Shown one piece after another: positions 11,760 to 22,700 of a stretch of DNA of 64,000 nucleotides. Each line of letters begins with the position of its first letter. Positions within the stretch are counted from its first letter, which is position 1. The notes under the pieces are model-generated. The model was not told the origin of the DNA. It did no database searches and saw only the letters and a program-made list of their open reading frames with translations. The stretch is from positions 26,812,015 through 26,876,014 of the forward strand of contig CM067311.1 of NCBI GenBank assembly GCA_034231615.1. Direction: 5' to 3'. Made by a program: the position numbers and the translations under genes. The DNA is from Meghimatium bilineatum (Eukaryota; Mollusca; Gastropoda; Stylommatophora; Philomycidae).

Positions 11760-12300
11760 TCTGGTTGGTGTTACGGAAATGCAATAACTTTTTTGTTATT
11801 CGTGATAAAAAAAAAATTGTCCGTGCAAATGCAGAATTGAATACCGCAAATGTATGTATATTTTTAAAATTTTTATGTAACATACCCGGGGTTTGCGCAG
11901 GAAGTGAACACCTTTTTTGCGCAAAAAACCAACAGAAACAACAAGACATGGGTGTTCGGAAAACTCAATAACATTTTTGCTATTAGAGATTTTTAAATAA
12001 TTTCAACAGATTTAAATGCAGAATTGAATACTGCAAATGGGTGTGTAATTGTTTTTTTTTTTATGTATCTTACTCGAGTTTTGCGCAAGAGGTGAAGACA
12101 TTTTCTCGAAAAAACAAAATATATGCAAAAAAGACACGGGTGTTCGGAAAACTCAATAACATTTTTGTTATTAGAGCTTTTAAAATAATATCAACACATG
12201 TAAATGCAGAATTGAATACTACAAATGGGTGTGTAATTGGTTTTTTTTTATGTATCCTACCCGAGGTTTGCGCAAGAGGTGAAGACAATTTTTATTTTAA
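11760..12300 (+). repeat. Three tandem subterminal repeats of the piggyBac element
   Basis: Three diverged units each contain TGCAGAATTGAATAC, a T-run with TATGTA and a GTTTGCGCA(A/G)GA(A/G)GTGAA block. Similar sequence, one unit only, follows the left end of the element at 54331. Confidence 0.75.
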
Positions 12301-12382
12301 AATTACATAAAAACAAACAACACAAATGACTTACCCACTGGCCATGCAGCTCTGGAGTAAACCTACAGGCTGTGCTGCTCTC

Positions 12383-13376
12383 CTACATGCTGTGCAGCTC
12401 AGAGGAACAATCAATTTTGAAATGTACCAATGTGTGGTATCTATGGAAGCAGGGGTAGGGGCACAGAGTGACCTGACATGCTGCGCACACGTACTGAGTC
12501 TGGTGACGCTTCTTTGACCGATCTGAACAGACTACACAGCCAGGAAGCGCAGGCTTGCCACTGGACAACCGTTTAGGATTTATAGCAATATGGTGTGTTG
12601 GTCCTATTGCCAATCATGCTTTCATCGATACTGATTTCTTTGGAGAGGCCATAATACTGTTGGAACAGAGGAATAAGTTTGTCAACAAACCCCTGTATCT
12701 TGAACGCCTTGCTGTGACCCGGTTGCCCTCGTGCAACAGCTGTTGTGTTGTCTACAAGGTGCAGGAATGAAAGAATAGCTAAAAATCTATTCCTACTCAT
12801 GATATTCCTGAACCCAGGCATCTTGATGAGACCATCATTAGACCAATACAATTCAAAGGAGGAACGTTTGGTCAGTCCCATCAAGAGCACCAAAGCAACA
12901 AAAGCTGTCATCTCATCAGCTGTGACTTCCTTCCACATCTTCACACGAGATGCATTGCCGGCGGCCTGTCCCTTCGAATCACTAACCTGCTTAGCGTAAC
13001 GATTAGTTTCAGTTACCAACATGTTCACAATATCATCTGTAATAAACAGACGAAACACGTCTATCGCACTAATGTCATCAGCTAAGCCTATAGGTCCAAC
13101 AACTTCATCGAAGTTGCTAAGCCAATCATGGCTATACCCCGAAGGAACACTAGAATTTCCAACAATTTCTTCTTCCAATATGTCGTCATCGGCCACGCTG
13201 CGAACTGAATCAGTATCACTATTATCTCTATCTAACAACACATCATCTATTGGAGCGATATCTGCATCTGTTAACGGCACACTTACCTCCTCATCCGAAT
13301 CGGGATCCATTACGAACGCAAAATAAATTGTATCCATTGTAGGCCTAGGTTGCTGTCGGAAAATGCGATGGAACAA
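12383..13376 (-). pseudogene. piggyBac transposase, internal deletion
   Basis: The 267-residue N-terminal part (13376-12573) has an acidic start (from MDPDSDEEVSVPL), the DDE_Tnp_1_7-like region (MWKEVTADEMTAFVALVLLM, then FRNIMSRNRFLAILSFLHLV) and the first catalytic Asp in SIDESMIG. It then jumps, in another frame, into the C-terminal Cys-rich finger (CVVCSDRSKKRHQTQYVCAA, CQVTLCPYPCFHRYHT; 12560-12440). The segment carrying the other two catalytic Asp residues is missing, with the junction around 12585-12600. The protein cannot catalyse transposition; the element would need a transposase supplied from elsewhere. The probable natural start is the Met of MDPDSDEE rather than the upstream Met. 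Confidence 0.9.
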
Positions 13377-13769
13377 TGTCTGGACGCTACTGTAAATTAT
13401 AACAAATGGACAGGGCGGACGTGAACTGGTACCGGCTTCGATTGCGCATGCCCTGAACTACATACATGCTGTGATTTGGCTGTTGTAAGCCTATTTGGCA
13501 CAATGTCTCATTGAGTGAGTGCACTTGACAACGGTAAACAGCCGCCATCTTTTTTTTGTCAAACAGATTTAACAACGGCGCGGTGAAGGTTAATGAGCAT
13601 CCAAAGTACACAATCCTCAAAGCTCAAAAGGAGTTGACAGCAATAGGGGTGGCTACTGTTATTGTTGTGAACAACAACTTTTTGCACTGTTATATCCAGG
13701 GCTAGTTCTGTCTGTTATAGAGTATGTTAAGTAATTCTGACCCTTAGCTCAATGCAGATTGATAGACTT

Positions 13770-14300
13770 GACAGGATACAGAATGAAGCTATGCATATCA
13801 TTCTTGGATGCCCCAGAGATACAGAATGAAGCTATGCATATCATTCTTGGATGCCCCAGAGATACAGAATGAAGCTATGCATATCATTCTTGGATGCCCC
13901 AGAGATACAGAATGAAGCTATGCATATCATTCTTGGATGCCGCAGAGATACAGACTGAAGCTATGCATATCATTCTTGGATGCCCCAGAGATACAGAATG
14001 AAGCTATGCATATCATTCTTGGATGCCCCAGAGATACAGAATGAAGCTATGCATATCATTCTTGGATGCCCCAGAGATACAGAATGAAGCTATGCATATC
14101 ATTCTTGGATGCCCCAGAGATACAGAATGAAGCTATGCATATCATTCTTGGATGCCCCAGAGATACAGAATGAAGCTATGCATATCATTCTTGGATGCCC
14201 CAGAGATACAGAATGAAGCTATGCATATCATTCTTGGATGCCCCAGAGATACAGAATGAAGCTATGCATATCATTCTTGGATGCCCCAGAGATACAGAAA
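13770..14300 (+). repeat. 43-bp minisatellite, copy 1 (about 12 units)
   Basis: The unit is GATACAGAATGAAGCTATGC, ATATCATTCTTGGATGCCCC and AGA. Copy 2 has about 8 units. Confidence 0.94.
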
Positions 14301-14402
14301 TAGAGGCAATATTTTCCTCTTGCTGGATTATCCTACCATAGCCCCCACTACAGCACTTGAATATTAGCATCTGTCATTCTTTTGTGCAGATATACTGTTA
14401 TG

Positions 14403-14612
14403 TGGAGCGCATGGCCGTGTGGTTAAAATGCCGTTCTCAGACCCTTGAGGTCTGGGTTCAATTCATGATTGGGACAGGATTTTTCTTTTGGAGATACAAT
14501 AAAAATTCTTCCTGTACATGATGCAATGTCTGCTATGGCAAAGTGGTCTTTATTTCTGCATCCCATAGAAAGCCTCCCTGCACTCCATCACAGGAAAACA
14601 TGCAGTAGCAAA
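14403..14612 (+). mobile_element. tRNA-derived SINE, family 1, copy 1
   Basis: The head has an A-box-like GGCCGTGTGGTTAAAATGCC and a B-box GGTTCAATTC, spaced as in tRNA, followed by a unique body (GGGACAGGATTTTTC, then CCTCCCTGCACTCCATCACA). Diverged copies sit at 33701-33910 and 41148-41355, which defines the family and its approximate ends. Confidence 0.8.
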
Positions 14613-14896
14613 TGTATACTGTTATGTTTTGTCATTTTTCTGTTTGTTTCATTTGTCATTATCACTTGATGTTCTGCCAATTTTCTGTTTGGTTTTGTTT
14701 AATCTCTGTCGTTCTATTTCTTCATCATATATACTCTTCTGGACATACTGATTTATTTCATCTAGCCATTATTATTTGAACATTGACAGTGCAGTTTCTT
14801 ACTCATTGTGTATTACATTTTGTTATTGATAAATGCCTTTTGGTCAAAACATCATGTTTTGTGCTATTGTATATGGCAGTAGTGATTTGTTATGTT

Positions 14897-16270
14897 ATGT
14901 TATGTTCCTCCAGGGCCATAGGCGGCGCATAGGGCAGAAACCATAGCCTTCCATTTCTGTCTTTGTGTTGCCAAGTCTTTCAATTGTTACGTGTTGTTTA
15001 GGTTCATTGATATGCCTTCTCTATTAATGGTTCTTCGTAGAGTTTCTCTAGGTCTCCCTCTTCTTCTTACTCCAGGTGGCACCCAATATAGTGATTGTTG
15101 GGGAATTCTTAGGCTGTTCATTCTGAGAACATGGCCGATGTAAGTCCAACGCCTTTGTCTAATGAAGGAAGATATATAGGTTTGTTTACTTTCCTCTCTT
15201 ATAGTAGTGTTAGATTTAAAGTCACTCCACTTAACATTCAGAATGGTACGTAGGCATTTGTTTTCAAAGGAGTCGAGTCTTTTATCTGTGGCTTTTGTGG
15301 CTTTCCAACTTTCGCACCCATATGATAGAATAGGGATGATATTGGAGTTAAACAACTTGAGTTTTGTGGTGTTTCTTAGTCTGTTTGACGTCCAGATGTT
15401 GCGTAGTTTATTGAAAGCACCCGCTGCAAGGGCAATATGGTGTAAAATTTCTTTTGATGAGTCTCCATCCAATGCTAGATTGGTGCCTAAATATGTAAAA
15501 TTGTTGATTTTAATAATGGAACATTTTGAATTTCTATGTTGTCGTTGGATCTCGTAAAATCTAGTATATGAGTTTTTGATGTGTTGATTTTCAACCCTAT
15601 CTGATTTGAGTAGTGTTGGAGATTGTCAAGCTTAGATTGAGCATCTGTGTGGTTTGCGCTCATAAGGGCCAGGTCATCTGCGTAGTCAAGATCTTCGAGA
15701 ACGGTATTATTAATCCATTTTATTCCTGTCAGCTCATTTTCAGTGCTCTTTCTCATGACCCAATCAATAGTGACGCAGAAAAGTAATTGGGACATGATTC
15801 ATCCCTCTTTAACGCCCGTAACAATTTGGAACCATTCTGACTTCTCAGTTGTTTGTTTGAACACAGCAATGTGAGTTGGTGTAAAATGCCTTTATAACAT
15901 TGATTATTTTAGTAGGAAAACCGTATTGCTGTAGAATATTCCATAACGTAGGCCGATGAAGACTATCAAATGCTTTTTCAAAGTCAACAAAGTTGATTAT
16001 GAGCGGGGATTGAAATTCGAGTGATTCTTCAATGATGATGCGAAGAGAAAATATGTTGTCTGTGCAGGAGCGAGCTGATCTAAAGCCTGCTTGTTCTTCT
16101 CTGAGTAGTTTATCAACAGCATTCTTTAATCTTTCCAATATGATGCTTAGGAAGACCTTGCCTATGACTGATAATAGGGTGATACCCCGCCAGTTGTTGC
16201 AGTCTGAGGGGTCGCCTTTCTTAGGGAGTTTGACGGAGTCACTCTTGGGGAGTATTGATTAGCAAAGCTT
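14897..16270 (-). mobile_element. Non-LTR retrotransposon C, RT 3' half, copy 1
   Basis: Minus-strand RT with fingers (LPKKGDPSDCNNWRGITLLS), FVDFEKAFDSLHR, catalytic DYADDLALMS, the YGCESWKATKA thumb block and a C-terminal RRWTYIGHVLRMN / GRPRETLRRTI tail. Compared with copy 2 it has gained damage: the G-V-K-Q-G-C motif reads GVKEG then a stop. It lies just 5' of SAM exon f. Confidence 0.88.
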
Positions 16271-16407
16271 TATTATAATGTTCCCAAGTTTTGCCTGTTA
16301 GATTACAGTTTTGCTGCAGTTATATTTTACTGATCATATTTTGAGTGCAACTTGACTGATATTCTAATAGATGATAACCCAGTTGTATTGTAATTTTTAT
16401 TCCACAG

Positions 16408-16828
16408 GATCCAGAATATTTCCACAACAGCTTAGAGAGACAATTTGGGATGACCCTTAGAGAGACAATTTGGGATGACCCTTACAGAGACAATTTGGGA
16501 TGACCCTTAGAGAGACAATTTGGGATGACCCTTACAGAGACAATTTGGGATGACCCTTAGAGAGACAATTTGGGATGACCCTTAGAGAGACAAATTGGGA
16601 TGACCCTTAGAGAGACAATTTGGGATGACCCTTAGAGAGACAATTTGGGATGACCCTTAGAGAGACAATTTGGGATGACCCTTAGAGAGACAATTTGGGA
16701 TGACCCTTAGAGAGACAATTTGGGATGACCCTTAGAGAGACAATTTGGGATGACCCTTAGAGAGACAATTTGGGATGACCCTTATTGACATTTTACGATT
16801 GAATGCAGCATTAGATAGTTTACAGTGA
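16408..16828 (+). CDS. Terminal SAM exon f with 25-bp repeat expansion, copy 1
   Basis: It begins after TTCCACAG with DPEYFHNSLERQFGMTL, as in copy 2. The 25 bases that encode part of this stretch are then repeated 14 times (16434-16783). The 325 extra bases are not a multiple of three; the frame changes and stops at 16501-16503. Beyond the array the ordinary end of the exon (IDILRLNAALDSLQ then TGA) is still recognisable but disconnected. Confidence 0.8.
16434..16783 (+). repeat. 25-bp minisatellite derived from coding exon, 14 units
   Basis: The unit is AGAGAGACAATTTGGGATGA plus CCCTT. Exactly 14 units fit 350 bases with very few differences; units 3 and 5 begin ACAGAG. Copy 2 has one unit at 35732-35756, which is plain coding sequence of the SAM exon. 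The array is therefore a secondary expansion. Confidence 0.95.
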
Positions 16829-17033
16829 TCACATAAACAATTTTCTTGTCACTCCACCCCACGGATGCACTTTTATACACATCTTTCATCAGGAGACTGG
16901 CAGTACAATTCTTTATTGTTTCGATGGAAGGATTTACCGATAGCTCTATGTTTCTTACTCCATCAACTGTTTAGATTATGTGTGTACTAGGAACAATGGT
17001 TAGGCCTACATGCTAAAATATTATTTCTATTTG

Positions 17034-17290
17034 ACAGTTACACTTTTAGTAGTTAATATTTGGTAGTTTTTCATTACACATTTTATTAGTTAATATTTGG
17101 TAGTTTTTCATTACACATTTTATTAGTTAATATTTGGTAATCATTAAACACATTTTGTTAGTTAATATTTGGTAGTTTATTATTAGACACATTTTGTTAG
17201 TGCCATATTTTGTTAGTTAATATGTGATAATCATTAGACACATTTTATTAGTTAATATTTTAGTAGTCATTAGACACATTGTTTAATTAA
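17034..17290 (+). repeat. AT-rich degenerate tandem repeat, copy 1
   Basis: About six irregular 40-bp units built on TTTTATTAGTTAATATTTGG and CATTAGACACA. The same motif recurs at 36003-36250, 38640-38830 and 39620-39665. Confidence 0.75.
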
Positions 17291-17440
17291 TTCACCACAG
17301 AGTCTTTTTAGGATTTGGACAGAATTATTTTTTTTAGGTTTCTTTTTTTGCATATCTATCACTGGAACAAGATATATTTGTCACAAGTTCATTTTGAAAA
17401 TTTCTTTAAAATAATTTAAAAATTATTTGTAACAATAAAA

Positions 17441-17926
17441 TAGGGTAGGTGGGAGCAAAGATCTGCACTTTTTACACTTTAGTGTATTCTGACACCTAAA
17501 CCTAACTACGAACAACAAACTGTCATCAGTGTATAGCTTATCTATCCATTTTACATTAGTGAGGGTATTGAAAGCATAAGTCTTACAAGAAAAAGAGAGT
17601 TTATGAACTTAAGTGAACGCAGATTTTTGCTCCATTTTATACACATCAAGCATGTGTCATACATTTTGTGGGTCAAAGATCCGCAGGTGAAAAGATGATA
17701 CAAAGTATTATAAACTTGAGGGAGATCACCACTGTGACAGGTCTAGAAGACCAACAAGGTGTAAATGTGTGCTAAGAATAAATATGTATAGTTTTGGAAC
17801 TGTAATCAGAAAAAAAAACATGTTACAGTAAAAAATAGTTTATGATTTCCATTTTAAAGCTAATAATGTCTTTGTAAGGTTGGATGATTGTTATAATCAT
17901 ATATATCAGTCTCTCCCAGCTTTAGT
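17441..17926 (+). mobile_element. MITE-like element, truncated by duplication junction, copy 1
   Basis: It begins at a TA with GGGTAGGTGGGAGCAAAGAT and continues exactly like copy 2, but stops abruptly at CAGCTTTAG (17926). Copy 2 and the third copy at 50383 read on with ATCGGCATCTGC. The break is the likely end of the duplicated unit. Confidence 0.65.
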
Positions 17927-19339
17927 TGAAGTCAACTCACGAAGACTTCAGCTCAGATGCACGCACTCCGTTAGCACCGGCGAAGATCTTAATGAGTGGA
18001 CCTCCTGGTCAGAGAATAATAACACATCACCACACAATCTCCTAAATGAAAACAACAAATATATCCATTGTTCAAGTGAAACTGTTGGTGACAAACAAAA
18101 ACACTTGCGTTGCTATCCACCATTTTGACCGGAAGTCAATGAAATATATATATTACATTATAATGTAAATATATTTAGAAGTAGTATTTCTTGTTTCCGT
18201 GATGCATGTGCACACACAAAAATCTAACAAAATTTAATTACGTTTAAACGCTAAAAATATTCCGGCCGGAATCAGTTAAAGAATGGACAGGGTGTGAAGT
18301 TTCCAAACTCATCAGGATTGTAGAGGATAGAGATAAGAGATCAACTAATAAATTTGTCATTGCTTGAGATCACGTTTTATGAAGAACAATCCAATGTAGT
18401 AGGGCATGGATGATATTTGAGAATTCAATATTGAGTAGAGCAGAAGAATGAAGGCTCAGATGTAAAATGCAACAATCCAGGAATGATTTTTTCCCATTTT
18501 TATTCTGCAACAAACCAAAATTTTCATGAATTTAGCCATGAGAAGACATGTTTTGCCTGTGGTCGCAATCACACGCCATACGATATCGCTCCATTCCCGA
18601 GTACGGAACTTCACGAAGTTAAAGCTTATATGACGTAGAATTCCCGCAACACGAAGCTAGGAATACGTCACAGTGTAAAGGTCAAATTCCATTACTCATT
18701 ACGATTGTAAGAGAGAGAAAGCCGGTTGAATTTGTCAACGCATTTCTAGAGCGACTTTAGCCATTTTCGGCCGTATTTTACTATCAAATTGAGTACCGCG
18801 TGGCATGGGTAAGTGATCGTGACTACATGTTCTAATTGTTGTTTTTTTTGTTTAATATGTTGTTATTTGATAAGAATGTTTGTGTAGTCTTTCAAAAACA
18901 CAAAAATAATATGTATCAGGGGTGCCACGTGTGTGCTTAGACAATAATTACGCTGCGTGTCGGGATAGACCTAGTGTTTACTGGACGGACGTTATATGCG
19001 ATTTCTTATAAACTACATGTTTTAATTGTTTTTTTTGTGTGTTTAATATGTTGTTATTTGATAAGAATGTGTGTGTATTCATTAAAAAGCACAAAAATAA
19101 TATGTATCAGGGGTGACACATGTGTGCATGGACAATAATTACGCTGCGTGTCGGCATAGACCTAGTGTTGACCGGACGGACGTTATATGCAATTTCTTCA
19201 CGTTTTATGTTTTTTAGTTCATATTATATTAGTTTTGATATAAAACAATATATATATACAATAAGTATAGGTATTTATGAGGATTTTATCAATGTTGTCA
19301 CACATTTCTCATGTATTAGGGTCGTCACGAAGATATATT
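17927..19339 (+). other. Left part of duplication unit 2; CpG-rich block
   Basis: This stretch has no counterpart after copy 2. From about 18580 to 18830 CpG dinucleotides cluster in otherwise AT-rich DNA, ending in ATGG|GTAAGTG (ATG at 18805), which looks like a promoter and short first exon on the plus strand. Joining it to the TIR exon at 22829 would give a stop at once, so it is not simply the missing 5' exon of that gene. Confidence 0.35.
18823..19200 (+). repeat. Two direct repeats of about 185 bp
   Basis: The segments 18823-19000 and 19013-19200 share ACATGTT(C/T)TAATTG, AATATGTTGTTATTTGATAA, ACAATAATTACGCTGCGTGT and GGACGGACGTTATATGC. They are diverged, so this is an old local duplication. 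Confidence 0.8.
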
Positions 19340-19612
19340 TGCAATTTTGAAAATGACGTTTTGCGTTTTTCACCAGAATTTTCAACTTCAAAACTTGCTC
19401 ACAACTGTCATATCACACATACAACAACAACAAAAACACGATAATATTCACTATTCACTCCTTTATTTAGATGTGCAAAAATTATTTTGATATCTTTTAA
19501 AACAAAAAAGTTTTGACGTTTTCAAAACACCCACCATCAATAATGCAAATTTTACAAAAAATAAGTCAGGCCCTGGGGGAAGTTTTGTAATTTTAAGCCA
19601 GGGCTCTAAAGG
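19340..19612 (-). mobile_element. piggyBac-like terminal fragment
   Basis: Read on the minus strand it starts CCTTTAGAGCCCTGGC next to TTAA (19613-19616) and continues with the subterminal sequence also found at 40090-40251 and after 54331 (TTTGCATTATTGATGGTG, then TTGCACATCTAAATAAAG). The other end was not found. Confidence 0.6.
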
Positions 19613-19615
19613 TTA

Positions 19616-19890
19616 AAACTATCATAAATTCTGATGAAAAAATTAAGTAGCCTGATAAGAAAATGTGCTTAATTGCTTAACAATGCAACATATATTTTAG
19701 TTTAACATTTAAAACATCACAATATTAATGGTAGCAGCAAGCATAGAGTGAGTAATTGAAAAAACAATTAGATGTAACATAGTGAAAAATTATTTTTACG
19801 CATTGTTGAAAATTGATTCGTCATTGACCTATCAAATTTCATTGTGTCAGAGATTGGAATCTTGGCATATGATTTAGTCACTTGTGGTAT
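19616..19890 (+). repeat. Dispersed repeat, pair with 37010-37265
   Basis: It is similar but clearly diverged over about 260 bases (shared TTAAAACATCACAATATTAA and TTCATTGTGTCA). Divergence is much higher than between the two gene copies, so this is a separate, older repeat. Confidence 0.65.
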
Positions 19891-20394
19891 CGAAAAAGTC
19901 TACAGGTTAGAAATAGACCCAATGCAGTTGTTTTTTTTTTGCCCCATGGAGGTCTTAGCCTGACTACCCTATCATTATTATGGTAATACAAGAAAATATG
20001 TCCAACAGAATACAACAGGCAAATCCTGGAACAGGATAATGAAGTTTTGCTAATCACTATGAACACACATAATAACACACACAAATCAACGTTTCAACCA
20101 AAAAGACTTTATCAAGAACACATTAATAAAAAAAAAACTAAGAGTAAGAGTGGCACTATTCACATGGCATGGCTAAATATAGATATAATTTGGAAGAGTT
20201 CAAACTAGAAGAACAGAGATGAAACAACACAAACATAAAATAGACAAAACAGACCCAAATATCGATAAAACAAAACAAACAGAAATATGCGAAACAACAA
20301 GATATGATCCATACAACTGGCATTGATTCCAATTTAAATTAATTAATGAGAATTAATGAGTTCACTCTAATTTTATTTTATTAGTTCAAAATAT

Positions 20395-20665
20395 CTGCAT
20401 AATCCATTGCTTTACCACTGGACACAGTAGCAGTGCAAGCCAATCAATCTACTCTCTCATTGCCCTGAACACCCACATGACCAGGCATGAAAATGAATGT
20501 AACACATTCCAACTTTGCTTTATTGACTGCCTCAAGTCACTGCTCTTGAAATGCAACTCATATTTGTATTTTTCTGGTCATTCTCATTGAGTTATGCAGA
20601 CATGAATTGCTCACTGTGAAATCCTTAAAGCATTGTATACTGCTAAAAGGTGAAGTCTTCTGGGT
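20395..20665 (-). mobile_element. RNase H-retroelement fragment (HAGV family)
   Basis: The minus strand encodes ECVTFIFMPGHVGVQGNERV and SSGKAMDYADILN, the RNase H end of the family better seen at 57990-58925 (FIFVSGHAGVRSNERADR). Frameshifts and a stop after NERVD make it dead. Confidence 0.65.
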
Positions 20666-20759
20666 ATGAAAGACAGCTCCGGAAAAACAGCCCAATTACT
20701 CTTATGAAACAAGAGCATCATCGAGGGTAATTCCTGGAGACTAAAGCAGTTAAAGCGTG

Positions 20760-21135
20760 TAAATACCCGGTATATCTTTGTTAACCTAAGTAAGAGAAAA
20801 ATGGTTTTTAGAAATTATATAAACCAGTTCTGATGTATGGAGGTGAATTATGGACAATCAGTAGAATAGTACTAAACAACAATATGTTTCGTCAACAAAA
20901 ATAAGAAAAAATGGACTTATATCGGACATGTACTTTGAATGAATTAAAAACAGACTGCCACTACATGCATTAAAATTGGTTCCAGATAGCAAAATAAAAA
21001 GAGGAAAACCATAAAAGATTCTTCACAGAAGAACCATCAAAGAGGGTATGACTGTGCTTCAACAACATACAAGAATTACACACAGTAGCATCACATTACT
21101 TGAACTTAAGATCTTACGTTCTTAAGAGCACTGGT
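20760..21135 (+). mobile_element. Retrotransposon C-like 3' remnant
   Basis: The plus strand reads KPVLMYGGELWTIS, then in other frames WTYIGHV and KRGKP-type residues. It corresponds to the YGCESWK, YIGHVLRM and RRGRPRE blocks of element C. Very degenerate. Confidence 0.55.
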
Positions 21136-21240
21136 TTCTGCCGTCTGCACTGTATTTGGTATAGAAGGAACATAGAAAGTAGAGATGTGGTTATATAGAA
21201 CAATACTGAGAACACCATGGAGCTAATGAAGATACATTTG

Positions 21241-22700
21241 TCTATTGTCTATCCCCAGGTGAATGATTGTTGATTGCATTCACACTTGCCGTTAAGCGTA
21301 GGGGTGGTATCTTAAGCTGTCGTTTCAAGGCCAGATGTGACGCTGAGGTTGCATTTAGTTCATGTTTGTTCAAGGTTATCTTAATGTTTTCTATCCACCG
21401 TTTTCTTGGTCTACCTTTTGATTTACACCCGGATATTCTTGTATTTTATGCTCTTATTGGTATTTGGTTTGGCTTCATTCTCATAAGGTGACCGAACCAT
21501 TTTACTTGCTGTCTCTCAATATGTTCAATACATGATATTATACCAACTATTTTCCTAATTTGTTCATTTCATATTTTATCTAGTTTGGTAACCATTGCAG
21601 CTTTCCTCAGACACTTCATTTCACATGTGACGATTTTTCTTTGCTGCGAAGCTGTTAAAGACCATGTTTGACATTGGTAGCACAGTGTTGGTATAAAAAT
21701 TGTAGATATTATTTGTTTTTTAATTTCCATCTTGATCTTTGGATGAAGAAGTAATGGTGAAAGTTGGTAAGTCACTGTGTTTGCTTTCTGGCACCTTGTT
21801 TCTATTTCACTGTCTAGTCTTCCATCTTCGGAAAAAATGCTGCCTAGATATTTAAATTCTTTGGCTTGTTTCACTTTGGTGTTATCTATTGTTATATTCA
21901 TTGGTTAATATTCCGAAGATGGAAGACTTGCTAATTTTCATAACTTCTATTTTTTGTACATTAATTTTCATGTTGTACTTCTGACATGCTAACAGAAATA
22001 CATTGATGTGCTTTTGCAAAGTTTCCTCATCTTTGTATATTAAACTTTGATCATCGGCAAATAATAGTTCATTGATTTCATTATTAAGTTCTTCATCAGG
22101 TTTATTTGCAATGTTTTCCTCTTTGTTGATATGAGCTTCTTTTATTATTCTGTCCATGTATATGTTGAAAAGTAGGGGTGAAAGTACACATCCTTGTCTT
22201 ACTCCAGATCTTGTTTCAAAAGGTTCAGTCATTTCATCTGTTGTTCTTACTGAGCTTTGGTATTTTTGATATATCGCTTTTATATTATCTAACAGTTGTC
22301 CTCTGATGTTATACATTTCTAAGGTTTCCCATAGAATGTTTCTATCTACTCTGTCGAATGTCTTTTCCTGGTCTACAAATACTGTGTTTACATCTTGATT
22401 GTATTCGATTGCTTTTTCACTCAGTTGTTTCAGTGTGAAAAGTGTGTCTGTACAGCTTGCTCCCCTTCTGAAGCCAAACTGAGAGGGGCTCAACTGTGGT
22501 TCTGCAATGTATCACATTCTTTGTTCTATTAATGTTTGTGTAGATTTTACCTGTGTGACTTAACAAGGAGATGCCTCTATATGACTCACACTCTCTCTTA
22601 TTACCTTTGTTTTTCCATAGTGGTACAATTACTGATTTTTGCCTGTCGTCTGGTACTTTTCTTTCTGACCAGGCTATTAGATACATTATTATCAACATTA
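21241..22700 (-). mobile_element. Non-LTR retrotransposon A, RT fragment (copy 2)
   Basis: This copy extends further than copy 1 at its 3' end because it is not cut by the window edge. It carries VIVPLWKNKGNKRECESYRG, a 203-residue open piece (22493-21882) with FGFRRGASCTDTLF, VFVDQEKTFDRVDR, SGVRQGCVLSPLLFNIYMDR and the catalytic LLFADDQSLIY, and then a frame-shifted C-terminal piece (21901-21569). The final shift coincides with a 16-base inverted-copy insertion at about 21911-21926. Confidence 0.88.

Larger units (their letters stand above)
11686..13589 (-). mobile_element. piggyBac-type transposon, internally deleted, TTAA flanked
   Basis: The element is bounded by TTAA at 11682-11685 and 13590-13593. 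Copy 2 has a single TTAA at 33060-33063 at the same place, so the insertion and its target duplication can be read directly. Ends are CCTTTAGCAAGCC (left) and, read inward on the minus strand, CCTTCACCGCGCC (right). It contains a broken minus-strand transposase (13376-12383) and three tandem subterminal repeats of about 170-190 bp (11760-12300). At 1.9 kb it is shorter than a full element because the middle of the transposase is gone. Confidence 0.93.
1305..16828 (+). pseudogene. TIR-SAM domain gene, copy 1 (partial, disrupted)
   Basis: Six exons are supported by AG/GT borders and matching phases: 1305-1446, 2977-3125, 4826-4898, 9410-9582, 10370-10436 and 16408-16828. Exons 1-3 encode the middle and end of a TIR domain, with the signature S-x2-Y-x2-S-x-N-C-x2-E-A-E-Y and the later YRPDGWLGAILG block. 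Exons 4-6 encode an Asn/Ser-rich linker and a SAM-like domain (NVESWLVSKGL, then FSQVDGQLIWQL, then DPEYF). The start codon and first TIR strand are outside the window. Three lesions are visible: the TIR frame stops at 9502-9504 while the SAM frame continues in +1; exon 5 has an in-frame TAA at 10431-10433; exon 6 carries a 14-unit 25-bp repeat giving a stop at 16501-16503. TIR domains act as NAD hydrolases or adaptors and SAM domains oligomerise; that role is inferred here. A short TIR-only product remains possible. Confidence 0.82.

Noticed and set aside
14403..14480. Functional tRNA gene
   Set aside because: A and B boxes are present but the arms do not pair as a tRNA, and the sequence continues into a SINE body shared by three loci.
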